A stretch of 64,000 nt of DNA from an uncultured Dysosmobacter sp. (GCA_934590165.1 CAKTOO010000015.1:7313-71312), one strand, 5' to 3'. Positions 1-8,263 are shown, numbered from the stretch's first letter. Notes: generated by a model not told the origin, from the sequence alone. Translations and numbers: made by a program.

Positions 1-198
1 TTCCCCGCCGTTTTGCCCGACGCCAAGCCCGTCATGACCTCCATGCCCGGCTGGAAGTGCGACATCTCCGGCGTCCGCAAGTGGGAGGATCTGCCGGAGG
101 CCGCCCGGAACTACGTGGAGTATGTGGAGCAGCAGATCGGCTGCCGCATCACCTACGTGTCCGTGGGGCCCGAGCGGGATTCCATCATCATCCGCTGA
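1..198 (+). CDS. purA: Adenylosuccinate synthetase, C-terminal fragment
   Basis: This is the last 65 codons of a gene that enters the window from the left, read in frame from base 1 to a TGA at 196-198. The tail carries the PurA-like stretches PGWKCDISGVRKWEDLP and ARNYVEYVEQ, and ends VSVGPERDSIIIR, the usual C-terminus of adenylosuccinate synthetase. The enzyme joins IMP and aspartate using GTP in the cytoplasm. The product's next enzyme, PurB, lies 282 bases downstream, so the two steps from IMP to AMP are clustered. The N-terminal GTP-binding part is outside the window. Confidence 0.93.
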   Translation, partial: FPAVLPDAKPVMTSMPGWKCDISGVRKWEDLPEAARNYVEYVEQQIGCRITYVSVGPERDSIIIR

Positions 199-222
199 CC
201 GGCGGACACAGGAGACCGTGTT

Positions 223-378
223 ATGATTCTGTTGTGGATCGTATCCATTATTCTCACCGCTCTGTTTATTTTCCTGGAAACATGGGATATGGCTGTTTTT
301 GGCATTTTCTTCTTCGTGTTTTCCAGCATCCAGCTGGTGCGCCGCCGTCGCGGCAAGGGAAAGGACGAGCAGGACTGA
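223..378 (+). CDS. Small single-membrane-segment protein, 51 aa, unknown function
   Basis: An ATG at 223 follows a good ribosome site (AGGAG at 210-214) and opens a 51-codon frame ending TGA at 376-378. The protein is strongly hydrophobic from residue 2 to about 38, with WD at 21-22 splitting two short hydrophobic stretches. It ends in a very basic, charged tail (RRRRGKGKDEQD), which the positive-inside rule would place in the cytoplasm. It sits between purA and purB, 24 bases after purA, so it is probably cotranscribed with purA. I do not recognise a family. Coding status is supported by the ribosome site, spacing and membrane-like composition only. Confidence 0.6.
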   Translation: MILLWIVSIILTALFIFLETWDMAVFGIFFFVFSSIQLVRRRRGKGKDEQD

Positions 379-422
379 CCGCAGTCATTGCTTCGCCTCC
401 GGCGAAAACCACGGAAACAAGC

Positions 423-457
423 AGGAGGCATCCGGTTTGGATGCCTCCTAACTTTTT
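423..457 (+). terminator. Intrinsic terminator between the small membrane gene and purB
   Basis: A perfect 11-bp stem (AGGAGGCATCC, 423-433; partner 439-449) with a 5-nt loop is followed by AAC and five T. It lies 24 bases before the purB start, so it could end the purA transcript or act as a partial attenuator for purB. Confidence 0.75.
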
Positions 458-480
458 ACAGGAAGAAAGGTTGACCTCAT

Positions 481-1899
481 ATGTCCAAAGACCGTTATGA
501 ATCCCCACTGGCGTCCCGGTACGCCTCTCCCTTCATGCTGCATCTGTTCTCCGCCGACATGCGCATCCAGACCTGGCGCCGGCTGTGGGTGGCCCTGGCC
601 CGGGCGGAGCACAACCTGGGGCTCCCCGTCACCAGCCAGCAGGTGGCGGAGCTGGAGGCCCACATCACCGACATTGACTACGACTGCGCCGCGGCACGGG
701 AAAAGGAAGTCCGCCACGACGTCATGGCCCATGTATACACCTACGGCAAAGCGGCTCCCTCCGCCGCCGGCATCATTCACCTGGGCGCCACCAGCTGCTA
801 CGTCACCGACAACGCCGACCTCATCATTTACCGGGAGGGCCTGCGGTATCTCCGGGGCGAGCTCATCGCGGTGCTGGCCAACCTCTCCAAGTTCGCCGAC
901 ACCTACAAGGCCACGCCCACCCTGGGCTACACCCACTATCAGCCCGCCCAGCTGGTGACGGTAGGCAAGCGGGCCACCCTCTGGATGCAGGACCTGCTGG
1001 CCGACCTGGAGGAGCTGGACTTTGTGCTGGATAACATGAAATTCCTGGGCTGCCGGGGCACCACCGGCACCGAGGCCAGCTTTATGGACCTGTTTGAGGG
1101 CGACGGCGAAAAGATCGACGAGATGAACCGCCAGATCAGCGCCGAGTTCGGCTTTGACAAGTGCTTCCCCGTCTGCGGCCAGACCTATCCCCGGAAGGTG
1201 GACAGCCGCATCCTGAACTGCCTTTCCTCCATTGCCCAGAGCTGCTACCGCATGGCCAACGACATCCGCCTGCTCCAGCACGACCGGCAGGTGGAAGAGC
1301 CCTTTGAAAAGAACCAGATTGGCTCCTCCGCCATGGCCTATAAGCGCAACCCCATGCGGTCCGAGCGCATCTGCTCCCTCAGCCGCTATCTCATGGCCGA
1401 CGCCATGAACGCCCCCATGACCGCCTCCGTTCAGTGGCTGGAGCGGACATTGGATGACTCCGCCAACCGCCGCATCTCCATGCCGGAGGGCTTCCTGTGC
1501 GCCGACGCCATTTTGCGCCTGGCCCAGAACGTCACCGACGGCCTCCATGTCAACGAAAAAGTCGTGGACGCCACGGTGCGGGAGTATCTGCCCTTCATCG
1601 CCACGGAAAACCTGATGATGGAGGCTGTGAAGCGGGGCGGTAACCGCCAGGAACTCCATGAGATCATCCGCACCTGCTCCATGGCCGCCACCGCCCGGAT
1701 GAAGGAGGGCGAGAAGTGCGACCTCCTCAGCCGTCTGGCCGCGGAGCCCGCCTTCGGCATGACCGAGGCGGAGATGGAAGCCATCCTGACCCCCAGCGCC
1801 TACATTGGCCGCTGCCCGGAGCAGGTGGACACCTTCCTCCGCCAGGTGCAGCCCCTGCTGAGCCAGGCCAGCGAGGAAAAGCCGGAGATCAACCTGTAA
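481..1899 (+). CDS. purB: Adenylosuccinate lyase
   Basis: A 472-aa enzyme of the fumarase/aspartase superfamily that splits adenylosuccinate to AMP and SAICAR to AICAR in purine synthesis. Visible landmarks are the N-terminal YESPLASRYASP, the substrate segment HLGATSCYVTDN near residues 100-110, THYQPAQLVTVGKR, and the superfamily signature GSSAMAYKRNP at 281-291 with the catalytic-loop serines. Length and wording resemble the longer, animal-type enzyme rather than the roughly 430-aa Bacillus form. The usual SSxMPxKxNP signature has Ala in place of Pro. The ATG at 481 follows GGAAGAAAGG at 461-470. It lies downstream of purA and is followed by a strong terminator. Confidence 0.97.
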   Translation: MSKDRYESPLASRYASPFMLHLFSADMRIQTWRRLWVALARAEHNLGLPVTSQQVAELEAHITDIDYDCAAAREKEVRHDVMAHVYTYGKAAPSAAGIIHLGATSCYVTDNADLIIYREGLRYLRGELIAVLANLSKFADTYKATPTLGYTHYQPAQLVTVGKRATLWMQDLLADLEELDFVLDNMKFLGCRGTTGTEASFMDLFEGDGEKIDEMNRQISAEFGFDKCFPVCGQTYPRKVDSRILNCLSSIAQSCYRMANDIRLLQHDRQVEEPFEKNQIGSSAMAYKRNPMRSERICSLSRYLMADAMNAPMTASVQWLERTLDDSANRRISMPEGFLCADAILRLAQNVTDGLHVNEKVVDATVREYLPFIATENLMMEAVKRGGNRQELHEIIRTCSMAATARMKEGEKCDLLSRLAAEPAFGMTEAEMEAILTPSAYIGRCPEQVDTFLRQVQPLLSQASEEKPEINL

Positions 1900-1904
1900 A
1901 AGAG

Positions 1905-1945
1905 AAACACGTGCCGCCACGCTTTCGTAGCGGCACGTGTTTTTG
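1905..1945. terminator. Bidirectional terminator between purB and the LysR gene
   Basis: A 13-bp inverted repeat (1905-1917 with 1930-1942) with a 12-nt loop has A-rich and T-rich ends on both sides. It lies between the convergent ends of purB and the LysR gene and would serve both. Confidence 0.85.
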
Positions 1946-1947
1946 CT

Positions 1948-2877
1948 TTACGCCCCGGCAAACTGTTGGAAAAAATCCTCATACAGTTCGATGCAGTCAC
2001 CGTGCTCCCGCAGTTCTGTCAAAACGCTCCGCAGACAGGTCAGAAACCGGACCGACGCGGGCCTGCGGATGCTGTCCGCGGTATACAGGCAGCAGGTCAC
2101 GCGCCGTGGCACCTCCATATCCAGGGAATGGCATACCACATCGCCATCCTCCGCCAATCCCCTGCCCACGCTGGCAGGCACGATGGACCATCCGCCCCGG
2201 CGGACAAAGTACAATATCTGGCTCATGATCTCCACCCGGACCTGCGGCACGCTGTTTTTCCCAAAAGCGGCTTCATGCCACTGGTTATAGCTCTTGAACC
2301 ATCCGGTGTAGATCTCACGCCGGGGGTCCAGCTCCTGTAAGGACATACGGCGGGACTCTGACGCGGCCCCAGTGCACACCAACACCATGGGCTCCGAAAA
2401 CACAGGGCTGCTCAATACGCCCCGGGGCAGTTCCGGTGAAAAGGCAAAGGCCAGATCTGTCTCCCGCCGCTCCAGGCTGGCACAAACCGGCAGCGTCGGC
2501 AGGTCCTGGACCTCCAAGACGGTCTCCCGGTTTTGCTGCATGAACCGCTCGTAGACAGGCGTCATCAGGTAAGTGCCCACACTGTTCAGGGAAGACACCC
2601 GCAGCTTTTCCGGTACCGCCTGAGTCCCCACCTCCCGCATCTGGCGGATAATGCTCCGGTATTGCAGGGCCAGGTCATAAAACCGCCGCCCGGCCTCGGT
2701 CAGGGAAAGCTCCCGCTGTCCCTTTCCCCGCGCCAGCAGCGTGCAGCTGGTCTCCTGCTCCAGTGTCTTCAGTTTCGTGCTCAGGGACGGCTGGCTGATA
2801 AACAGCTTTTCCGCGGCTTTGGAAATGCTCTTCGCCTCACAGATGGCCACAAAGGCCTCGATCTCCTCCGTTGTCAT
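1948..2877 (-). CDS. LysR-family transcriptional regulator
   Basis: A 309-aa protein with an N-terminal winged helix-turn-helix (residues 1-60; SISKAAEKLFISQPSLSTKL is the recognition region) and a C-terminal periplasmic-binding-like effector domain. This is the standard LysR layout and length. It is divergent from an EamA exporter gene with 127 bases between the two starts, the usual arrangement when a LysR protein controls its neighbour and itself. Its own promoter overlaps the exporter's promoter at the -35 boxes. The effector cannot be read from the sequence. Control of the exporter is inference. Confidence 0.93.
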   Translation of the reverse strand: MTTEEIEAFVAICEAKSISKAAEKLFISQPSLSTKLKTLEQETSCTLLARGKGQRELSLTEAGRRFYDLALQYRSIIRQMREVGTQAVPEKLRVSSLNSVGTYLMTPVYERFMQQNRETVLEVQDLPTLPVCASLERRETDLAFAFSPELPRGVLSSPVFSEPMVLVCTGAASESRRMSLQELDPRREIYTGWFKSYNQWHEAAFGKNSVPQVRVEIMSQILYFVRRGGWSIVPASVGRGLAEDGDVVCHSLDMEVPRRVTCCLYTADSIRRPASVRFLTCLRSVLTELREHGDCIELYEDFFQQFAGA

Positions 2878-2915
2878 AGCGGTCCCTCTCTCCCAAAATA
2901 TAGAATTTATTCAAT

Positions 2916-2966
2916 ATTATACAAGTTTTTTTCGTATTTTACAAGGTCCGCCCCACCGGATATACT
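2916..2966. promoter_or_regulatory. Divergent promoter pair with overlapping -35 boxes (LysR gene / EamA gene)
   Basis: Rightward: TTTACA at 2938-2943, 17-base spacer, TATACT at 2961-2966, reading into the EamA gene. Leftward: TTGTAA (2944-2939 on the minus strand), 17-base spacer, perfect TATAAT (2921-2916), reading into the LysR gene. The two -35 boxes share five bases, so one polymerase or one bound regulator would exclude the other. Confidence 0.7.
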
Positions 2967-3004
2967 GGGGGCAGAACTACTTCCAAGGAGGAGGAACGCC
3001 GCAC

Positions 3005-3886
3005 ATGCTTCGCCGTCCAAGCCTGCCGGTCCTGGCCGCCTGTGCCGGTCAGACCATCTGGGGCTTCAGTTATCTGTTTATCCGCGTGGCCCTGCGCTAT
3101 GCGCAGCCGGATGTCATGCTGGCCATGCGGTTCGTCTTGGCCTTTCTGCTCATCAACATTCCCCTTCTGACGGGGCGCCAGAAGATCTCCCTGAAGGGAA
3201 AACCCCTGAAGCCGCTGGTGCTGTTTGCCATCGCGGAGCCTCTGTACTTTCTGGCGGAGAGCTACGCCGTTCTTTACACCAACTCCACTTTTACCGGCGT
3301 GATGCTGGCAGTATCACCCATTGGCTCCATCGCTCTGGCCGCTCTTTTGCTGCGGGAATTCCCCTCCAAGCGGCAGCTGCTGTTCTGCCTGCTGCCCATT
3401 ACCGGCGTCATCCTCATCACGTTGTCCGGCAGCTCTTTGGGCATCGTAACGCCCAAAGGCGCTTTTTTCCTGGCGGCCACCTGCCTGGTGTCGGCGTCCA
3501 TGCGGACGCTCAACCGCCTGTCCGCCCAATCCTACACCTCCTTTGAGCGCACGTATTTCATTATGCTCTCCGGCGCCGTCGTCTTTTTCGTCATCGCTCT
3601 GGTCCGGTTCCGTGACCAGCCCCAGGTCCTTACGGAGCCCCTGTCCCATCCGCTTTTCCTGCTGGCCATTCTTGTTTTGAGCGTATTCTGCTCTGTGGCG
3701 GCGAACCTTCTGGTGAATTATGCCGCCGGCAATATGCCCGTGGCGACCTATTCCTCCTTCAGCACCATTACCACGGTCTGCTCCACATTCTCCGGTGTGC
3801 TCTTCCTCCATGAGCCGCTGACGCTGGCCTCTTTGGCGGGAGCCATTTTGATCATCGTGGGTATTCGCCAGGTCCTGAAATCCTGA
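3005..3886 (+). CDS. EamA/DMT-superfamily transporter
   Basis: A 293-aa integral membrane protein with about ten hydrophobic segments in two EamA repeats. The first begins AGQTIWGFSYLFIRVALRY; the second begins after about residue 155 and ends VATYSSFSTITTVCSTFSGVLFLHEPLT. Members of this family export metabolites or drugs across the cytoplasmic membrane, and the substrate cannot be told here. I chose the ATG at 3005 because GGAGGAGG lies just upstream and the promoter -10 at 2961-2966 excludes longer starts. It is divergent from the LysR gene that probably regulates it. Confidence 0.9.
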   Translation: MLRRPSLPVLAACAGQTIWGFSYLFIRVALRYAQPDVMLAMRFVLAFLLINIPLLTGRQKISLKGKPLKPLVLFAIAEPLYFLAESYAVLYTNSTFTGVMLAVSPIGSIALAALLLREFPSKRQLLFCLLPITGVILITLSGSSLGIVTPKGAFFLAATCLVSASMRTLNRLSAQSYTSFERTYFIMLSGAVVFFVIALVRFRDQPQVLTEPLSHPLFLLAILVLSVFCSVAANLLVNYAAGNMPVATYSSFSTITTVCSTFSGVLFLHEPLTLASLAGAILIIVGIRQVLKS

Positions 3887-3908
3887 ATCCGGCGGTTCTC
3901 CTTCTCTC

Positions 3909-3955
3909 AGAGCCACTTGTTTTTGTGGGGAAAACAAGTGGCTTCTCTCTTTTTT
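3909..3955 (+). terminator. Terminator after the EamA gene
   Basis: A 12-bp stem (GCCACTTGTTTT, 3912-3923; partner 3931-3942) with a 7-nt loop is followed by TTCTCTC and a T run. Confidence 0.75.
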
Positions 3956-4022
3956 GTAGAAAATATCCTGTCCCCGCGAAAAAAGCCCCTGTAAAATTCT
4001 TTCGATTTTGTCTGTTTTGACG

Positions 4023-4052
4023 TTGACAACTGTCCGTCCACGGTGGTAAACT
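4023..4052 (+). promoter_or_regulatory. Promoter of the asnB T-box leader
   Basis: Consensus TTGACA at 4023-4028 and TAAACT at 4047-4052 with an 18-base spacer. The start would be near 4059, just ahead of the T-box stem I. Confidence 0.65.
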
Positions 4053-4059
4053 CCAAACA

Positions 4060-4348
4060 TCAATTCAAACATCGACAACGGCGTTGATGGAGAAAAGTAC
4101 CGCAGAAGTTCCGTTTCAGTGAGCGGGAGACAGTGGAAATCCCGTACAAAGAGTCTGCGCGAAGAACACTCCGTAGCTGCAATCTGAACGCGGTTTCCGC
4201 TAGTAAGTGCGACGAGTTGTGATCGTTACATCACACGGGCTTGTTGGAGCCTTGAAGGTGACCGTTCCTGTAAAGGGAAGGTAAATTAGGTGGCACCGCG
4301 GATAGCAGCTATTCGTCCTAAAATTTTTAGGAGATAGCTGCGTTTTTT
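4060..4348 (+). promoter_or_regulatory. T-box riboswitch (asparagine-type) controlling asnB
   Basis: The canonical antiterminator T-box sequence AGGTGGCACCGCGG lies at 4288-4301, followed by an intrinsic terminator at 4305-4348. At the 5' end a basal helix ATGGAG (4087-4092) pairs with CTCCGT (4169-4174). It encloses the AGTA motif (4096-4099) on one side and the triplet AAC (4165-4167), followed by the usual purine, on the other. AAC is an asparagine codon, matching the downstream asparagine synthetase. Known T-boxes read uncharged tRNA: when tRNA-Asn is uncharged the antiterminator forms and asnB is transcribed. The T-box call is firm. The specifier assignment is drawn by hand. Confidence 0.93.
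4305..4348 (+). terminator. T-box terminator hairpin
   Basis: GCAGCTAT (4305-4312) pairs with ATAGCTGC (4334-4341). An inner TCCTAAA/TTTAGGA helix is separated by a small internal loop, and six T follow. It competes with the T-box antiterminator. Confidence 0.9.
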
Positions 4349-4409
4349 GTTATGTGCCGTTTTTGTCCTTTCGGGCAGCCGGCGGCACAAAATTCTGGAG
4401 GTGCTTGTT

Positions 4410-5990
4410 ATGTGTTCCATCATGGGTTTTTCCAAGAAGACCTATACCAAAGAAGAGATTCAGCCCTATTTTGACCGTACAAAGTCCCGTGGCCCCGACA
4501 TGAGCCGCATCATCGAAACCCCCTCCGGCTACCTGTGCTTCCACCGTCTGGCTATCATGGGCCTGACGGAGGCCGGTATGCAGCCCTTCGAGCTGGACGG
4601 TGACTATGTGGTCTGCAACGGCGAGATCTACGGCTTCCGCCCCCTGAAGCGGCAGTTGTCCCAAAAGTACGAATTCAAGAGCGGCAGCGACTGTGAGATC
4701 CTGCTCCCCCTGTTCCATGAATACGGCCTGTCCATGTTCTCCCGTCTGGACGCCGAGTTTGCCCTCATCATTTACGATTCCATGACCGATTCCCTGGTGG
4801 CCGCCCGGGACCCCATCGGCATCCGGCCCCTGTTTTACGGCTATGACAAGGACGGCGCCATCATGTTCGCCAGCGAAGCCAAGAACCTGGTGGGCCTGTG
4901 CGACGAGGTGTGCCCCTTCCCTCCCGGTCATTATTATGCTTACGGCAAGTTCATCCGCTACGCGGACCTGACCACCGTGAAGAAGTACACCACCGACGAT
5001 TTGGAAACCGTCTGCCACAACATCCGCAACAAGCTCATCGCCGGTGTGGATAAGCGGCTGGACGCCGACGCCCCTCTGGGCTTCCTGCTCTCCGGCGGTC
5101 TGGACTCCTCTCTGGTATGCGCCATCTCCTCCCTCATTCTGGGCAAGAAGATCCGCACCTTCGCAATCGGCATGGACAAAGACGCCATTGACCTGAAATA
5201 TGCCCGGGAGGTCGCCGATTTCATCGGCGCCGACCATACAGAGGTCTTCATGACCCGCCAGCAGGTGCTGGACTCCCTGGAGGAGGTCATCGCCATGCTG
5301 GGCACCTGGGACATCACCACCATCCGGGCCAGCATGGGCATGTATCTTTGCTGCAAGGCCATCCACGAGCAGACCGACATCCGGGTGCTGCTGACCGGTG
5401 AGATCTCCGATGAACTGTTCGGCTACAAGTACACGGACTTTGCCCCCAGCGCCCAGGCTTTCCAGGAGGAAGCCAAGAAGCGTGTGGATGAACTGTACAT
5501 GTACGATGTGCTGCGGGCGGACCGCTGTATCTCCGTCAACTCTCTGGAGGCCCGGGTCCCCTTCGGCGATCTGGATTTCGTAAAGTACGTCATGAGCATC
5601 GACCCCAAGCTGAAGCTCAACACTTACGACATGGGCAAATACCTGCTGCGCCACGCCTTTGAAAACGACCACCTGCTGCCCGACGATATCCTCTGGCGCC
5701 AGAAGGCCGCCTTCTCCGACGCTGTGGGCCACTCCATGGTGGATGACCTGAAAGCCTACGCCGAGGAGAAGTACACCGACGAGGAGTTTGAGACCCTCCG
5801 CCGCAAATACGATTACTGCACACCCTTCACCAAGGAGAGTCTGCTGTACCGGGAGATCTTCGAGAAGTACTATCCCGGCCAGGCGCCCATGATCAAGGAC
5901 TTCTGGATGCCCAACAAGAGCTGGGAAGGCTGCAACGTCAACGACCCCTCCGCCCGCGTTTTGGCAAACTACGGTGCCAGCGGCCAATAA
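4410..5990 (+). CDS. asnB: Asparagine synthase (glutamine-hydrolysing)
   Basis: A 526-aa enzyme that makes asparagine from aspartate, ATP and glutamine. I chose the ATG at 4410 because it places Cys at residue 2 (MCSIMGF), the nucleophile of class II glutamine amidotransferases, and because CTGGAGG lies 8 bases upstream. The N-terminal amidotransferase domain (to about residue 190) is followed by the synthetase domain with the ATP pyrophosphatase loop SGGLDS at 228-233. It contains LLTGEISDELFGY and the SLEARVPF segment typical of AsnB. A longer frame starting at 4347 would bury the catalytic Cys and overlap the T-box terminator. It is regulated by the T-box, with the glutamine synthetase gene directly downstream. 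Confidence 0.96.
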   Translation: MCSIMGFSKKTYTKEEIQPYFDRTKSRGPDMSRIIETPSGYLCFHRLAIMGLTEAGMQPFELDGDYVVCNGEIYGFRPLKRQLSQKYEFKSGSDCEILLPLFHEYGLSMFSRLDAEFALIIYDSMTDSLVAARDPIGIRPLFYGYDKDGAIMFASEAKNLVGLCDEVCPFPPGHYYAYGKFIRYADLTTVKKYTTDDLETVCHNIRNKLIAGVDKRLDADAPLGFLLSGGLDSSLVCAISSLILGKKIRTFAIGMDKDAIDLKYAREVADFIGADHTEVFMTRQQVLDSLEEVIAMLGTWDITTIRASMGMYLCCKAIHEQTDIRVLLTGEISDELFGYKYTDFAPSAQAFQEEAKKRVDELYMYDVLRADRCISVNSLEARVPFGDLDFVKYVMSIDPKLKLNTYDMGKYLLRHAFENDHLLPDDILWRQKAAFSDAVGHSMVDDLKAYAEEKYTDEEFETLRRKYDYCTPFTKESLLYREIFEKYYPGQAPMIKDFWMPNKSWEGCNVNDPSARVLANYGASGQ

Positions 5991-6004
5991 TCGCCCGCAT
6001 TTTT

Positions 6005-6046
6005 ATAGGTATTACCTATTGCATCTCTCTCATTTTATGATAGGAT
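6005..6046 (+). promoter_or_regulatory. Palindrome and weak promoter ahead of glnA
   Basis: A 15-base perfect palindrome (ATAGGTA-T-TACCTAT, 6005-6019) overlaps the first base of a possible -35 box (TTGCAT, 6019-6024), with TAGGAT at 6041-6046 (16-base spacer). The placement suits a repressor site for the glutamine synthetase gene. It does not match the Bacillus GlnR site that I know. Confidence 0.4.
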
Positions 6047-6077
6047 TCTTATTAAGGATAAATAGGAGGATAAACGT

Positions 6078-8165
6078 ATGAGTACCACCTTGAAACTCCC
6101 CGAACTGTTCGGCAGCATGGTCTTTAACGAGGAGACCATGAAGGAGCGCCTTTCTTCCGCATCTTACAAGTCCTGGAAAAAATGCGTCACAGAAGGCACC
6201 TCTCTGGATATTTCCACTGCTAATGAGATCGCCGAGGCCATGAAGCAGTGGGCCGTGGAAAAGGGCGCCACCCATTTCACCCATTGGTTCCAGCCCATGA
6301 CCGGCGTCACCGCCGAGAAGCACGACAGCTTCATCTCTCCCGTGGGCGGCGGCAAGATCATCATGGAGTTCTCCGGCAAGGAGCTGGTCCGGGGCGAGCC
6401 CGACGCCTCCTCCTTCCCCTCCGGCGGCCTCCGCGCCACCTTTGAGGCCCGGGGCTACACCGCCTGGGACCCCACCTCCTTCGCGTTCATCAAGGAAGGT
6501 TCCCTGTGCATCCCCACCATTTTCTGCTCTTACTCCGGCCACGCGCTGGATAAGAAGACCCCCCTGCTGCGCTCCATGGATGAGGTCTCCCGCCAGGCCA
6601 TCCGCATCCTGCGGCTGTTCGGCGACACTGAGACCAAGCGGGTCACCGCCCAGGTGGGCCCCGAGCAGGAGTATTTCCTCATCGACAAGGAACTGTACAA
6701 CAAGCGCGAGGACCTGCGCATGACTGGCCGGACGCTGTTCGGTGCCAAGCCTCCCCGCGGCCAGGAGCTGGAGGACCATTACTTCGGCGCCATCAAGCCC
6801 CGGGTCGCCGCTTACATGAAGGAGCTGGACGAGACATTGTGGTCCCTGGGTGTCCTCTCCAAGACCAAGCACAACGAGGTAGCCCCCTCTCAGCATGAGA
6901 TGGCCCCCATCTTCTCCGACGCCAACACCGCCTGCGACCACAACCAGCTGGCCATGGAGGTCATGAAGAAGGTGGCCGACAAGCACGGCCTCGTCTGCCT
7001 GCTCCATGAAAAGCCCTTCGCCGGCGTCAACGGCTCCGGCAAGCACGACAACTGGTCTCTGGGCACCGATACCGGCAAGAACCTGTTCAAGCCCGGCTCC
7101 ACCCCCAGCCAGAACGCCCAGTTCCTGCTGTTCCTGGCCGCTTTTGTCAAGGGCGTTGACGAGTATCAGGACTTCCTGCGGGCCACCGTTGCCTTCGCCG
7201 GCAACGACCACCGTCTGGGCGCCCAGGAGGCTCCTCCCGCGGTCCTGTCCATCTTCCTGGGCGACGAGCTCAACGGCGTGGTGAAGTCCATCATCCAGGG
7301 CACGGAGTTCAAGGAGGCTGGCAAGCGCAACCTGCAGATCGGCGTGGATGTGCTGCCTGCCATTCCTCAGGACAACACCGACCGCAACCGCACCTCTCCC
7401 ATGGCCTTTACCGGCAACAAGTTTGAGTTCCGTATGCTGGGCTCCTCCCAGTCCATTTCCGGCCCCAACATTGCCCTGAACACCATGATGGCCGAGGAGC
7501 TGAAGCAGTTCGCCGACCAGCTGGAGGGTTCCTCCGTCTTCCAGGCCGACCTCCACGCCCTCATCAAGAAGGTGTTTACCGAGCATCAGCGCATCATCTT
7601 CAATGGCAACGGCTATGACGATTCCTGGATCGCCGAGGCGGAGAAGCGGGGCCTGTGCAACCTGACCTCCACCGCCGACGCCCTGCCCATGTACACCGCC
7701 AAGAAGAACGTGGACCTGTTCGTCAACCACGGCATCTACACCGAGGAAGAGATCAACGCCCGTGCCGAGATCCACATTGAGAACTATTCCACCGTCATCG
7801 CCATCGAGGCCAACACCATGGTGGATATGATCCGTCACGACATCCTGCCCGCTGTTTCCGCCTACGCCACCGACCTGTGCGAACGGGCCGACAGCAAGAG
7901 CGCCCTGGGTGTCAGCAGCAAGTATGAGACTGTTACCGCCAAGAATGTGGCTGAGTTGACCGACGCCCTGCTGGACGCCTGCGACAAGCTGGAGACTGAC
8001 ATCGCCGCCAAGCCTGAGGATGCCAAGGCCGCCATGGCATACAGCCATGACACCATCCTGGCTGATATGACCGACGCCCGTGCCGCTGCCGACAAGCTGG
8101 AGGCCATCACCGCCAAGGAATACTGGCCCTTCCCCGTATATTCTGATCTGCTGTTCTCCGTGTAA
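6078..8165 (+). CDS. Glutamine synthetase, class III (GlnN type)
   Basis: A 695-aa enzyme, the length of the class III (GSIII) form rather than the roughly 450-aa GSI. It condenses glutamate and ammonia with ATP in the cytoplasm. Visible features are the N-terminal ELFGSMVFNEETMKERL, the ATHFTHWFQP segment, the GPEQEYFLID metal-ligand segment, KHNEVAPSQHEMAP, NGSGKHDNWS and AGNDHRLGAQEAPP, all family-typical. The start is clear: ATAGGAGG 9 bases before ATG 6078. It follows asnB by 87 bases and has its own possible promoter. Glutamine made here is the amino donor for AsnB. Confidence 0.96.
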   Translation: MSTTLKLPELFGSMVFNEETMKERLSSASYKSWKKCVTEGTSLDISTANEIAEAMKQWAVEKGATHFTHWFQPMTGVTAEKHDSFISPVGGGKIIMEFSGKELVRGEPDASSFPSGGLRATFEARGYTAWDPTSFAFIKEGSLCIPTIFCSYSGHALDKKTPLLRSMDEVSRQAIRILRLFGDTETKRVTAQVGPEQEYFLIDKELYNKREDLRMTGRTLFGAKPPRGQELEDHYFGAIKPRVAAYMKELDETLWSLGVLSKTKHNEVAPSQHEMAPIFSDANTACDHNQLAMEVMKKVADKHGLVCLLHEKPFAGVNGSGKHDNWSLGTDTGKNLFKPGSTPSQNAQFLLFLAAFVKGVDEYQDFLRATVAFAGNDHRLGAQEAPPAVLSIFLGDELNGVVKSIIQGTEFKEAGKRNLQIGVDVLPAIPQDNTDRNRTSPMAFTGNKFEFRMLGSSQSISGPNIALNTMMAEELKQFADQLEGSSVFQADLHALIKKVFTEHQRIIFNGNGYDDSWIAEAEKRGLCNLTSTADALPMYTAKKNVDLFVNHGIYTEEEINARAEIHIENYSTVIAIEANTMVDMIRHDILPAVSAYATDLCERADSKSALGVSSKYETVTAKNVAELTDALLDACDKLETDIAAKPEDAKAAMAYSHDTILADMTDARAAADKLEAITAKEYWPFPVYSDLLFSV

Positions 8166-8202
8166 GAGACTGACCGGATAACCCATTTTATTCTCCCTTT
8201 TG

Positions 8203-8263
8203 AAAAAACGAGCGCAATGGAGCGTGTGGTTCCCCTCCCACATCTTCATTGCACTCGTTTTTT
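8203..8263 (+). terminator. Terminator after glutamine synthetase
   Basis: An imperfect 12-bp stem (ACGAGCGCAATG / CATTGCACTCGT, one mismatch) with a large loop has A-rich 5' flank and seven T after it. Confidence 0.75.

Noticed and set aside
2998..3004. Longer N-terminal start for the EamA transporter (frame open from 2741)
   Set aside because: The frame upstream of 3005 crosses the promoter and the LysR gene on the other strand. The ATG at 3005 has the ribosome site and begins the first membrane repeat.
4181..4190. A second AAC triplet (4187-4189) as T-box specifier
   Set aside because: It lies outside the loop closed by the basal helix 4087-4092/4169-4174. AAC at 4165-4167 fits the specifier position better.
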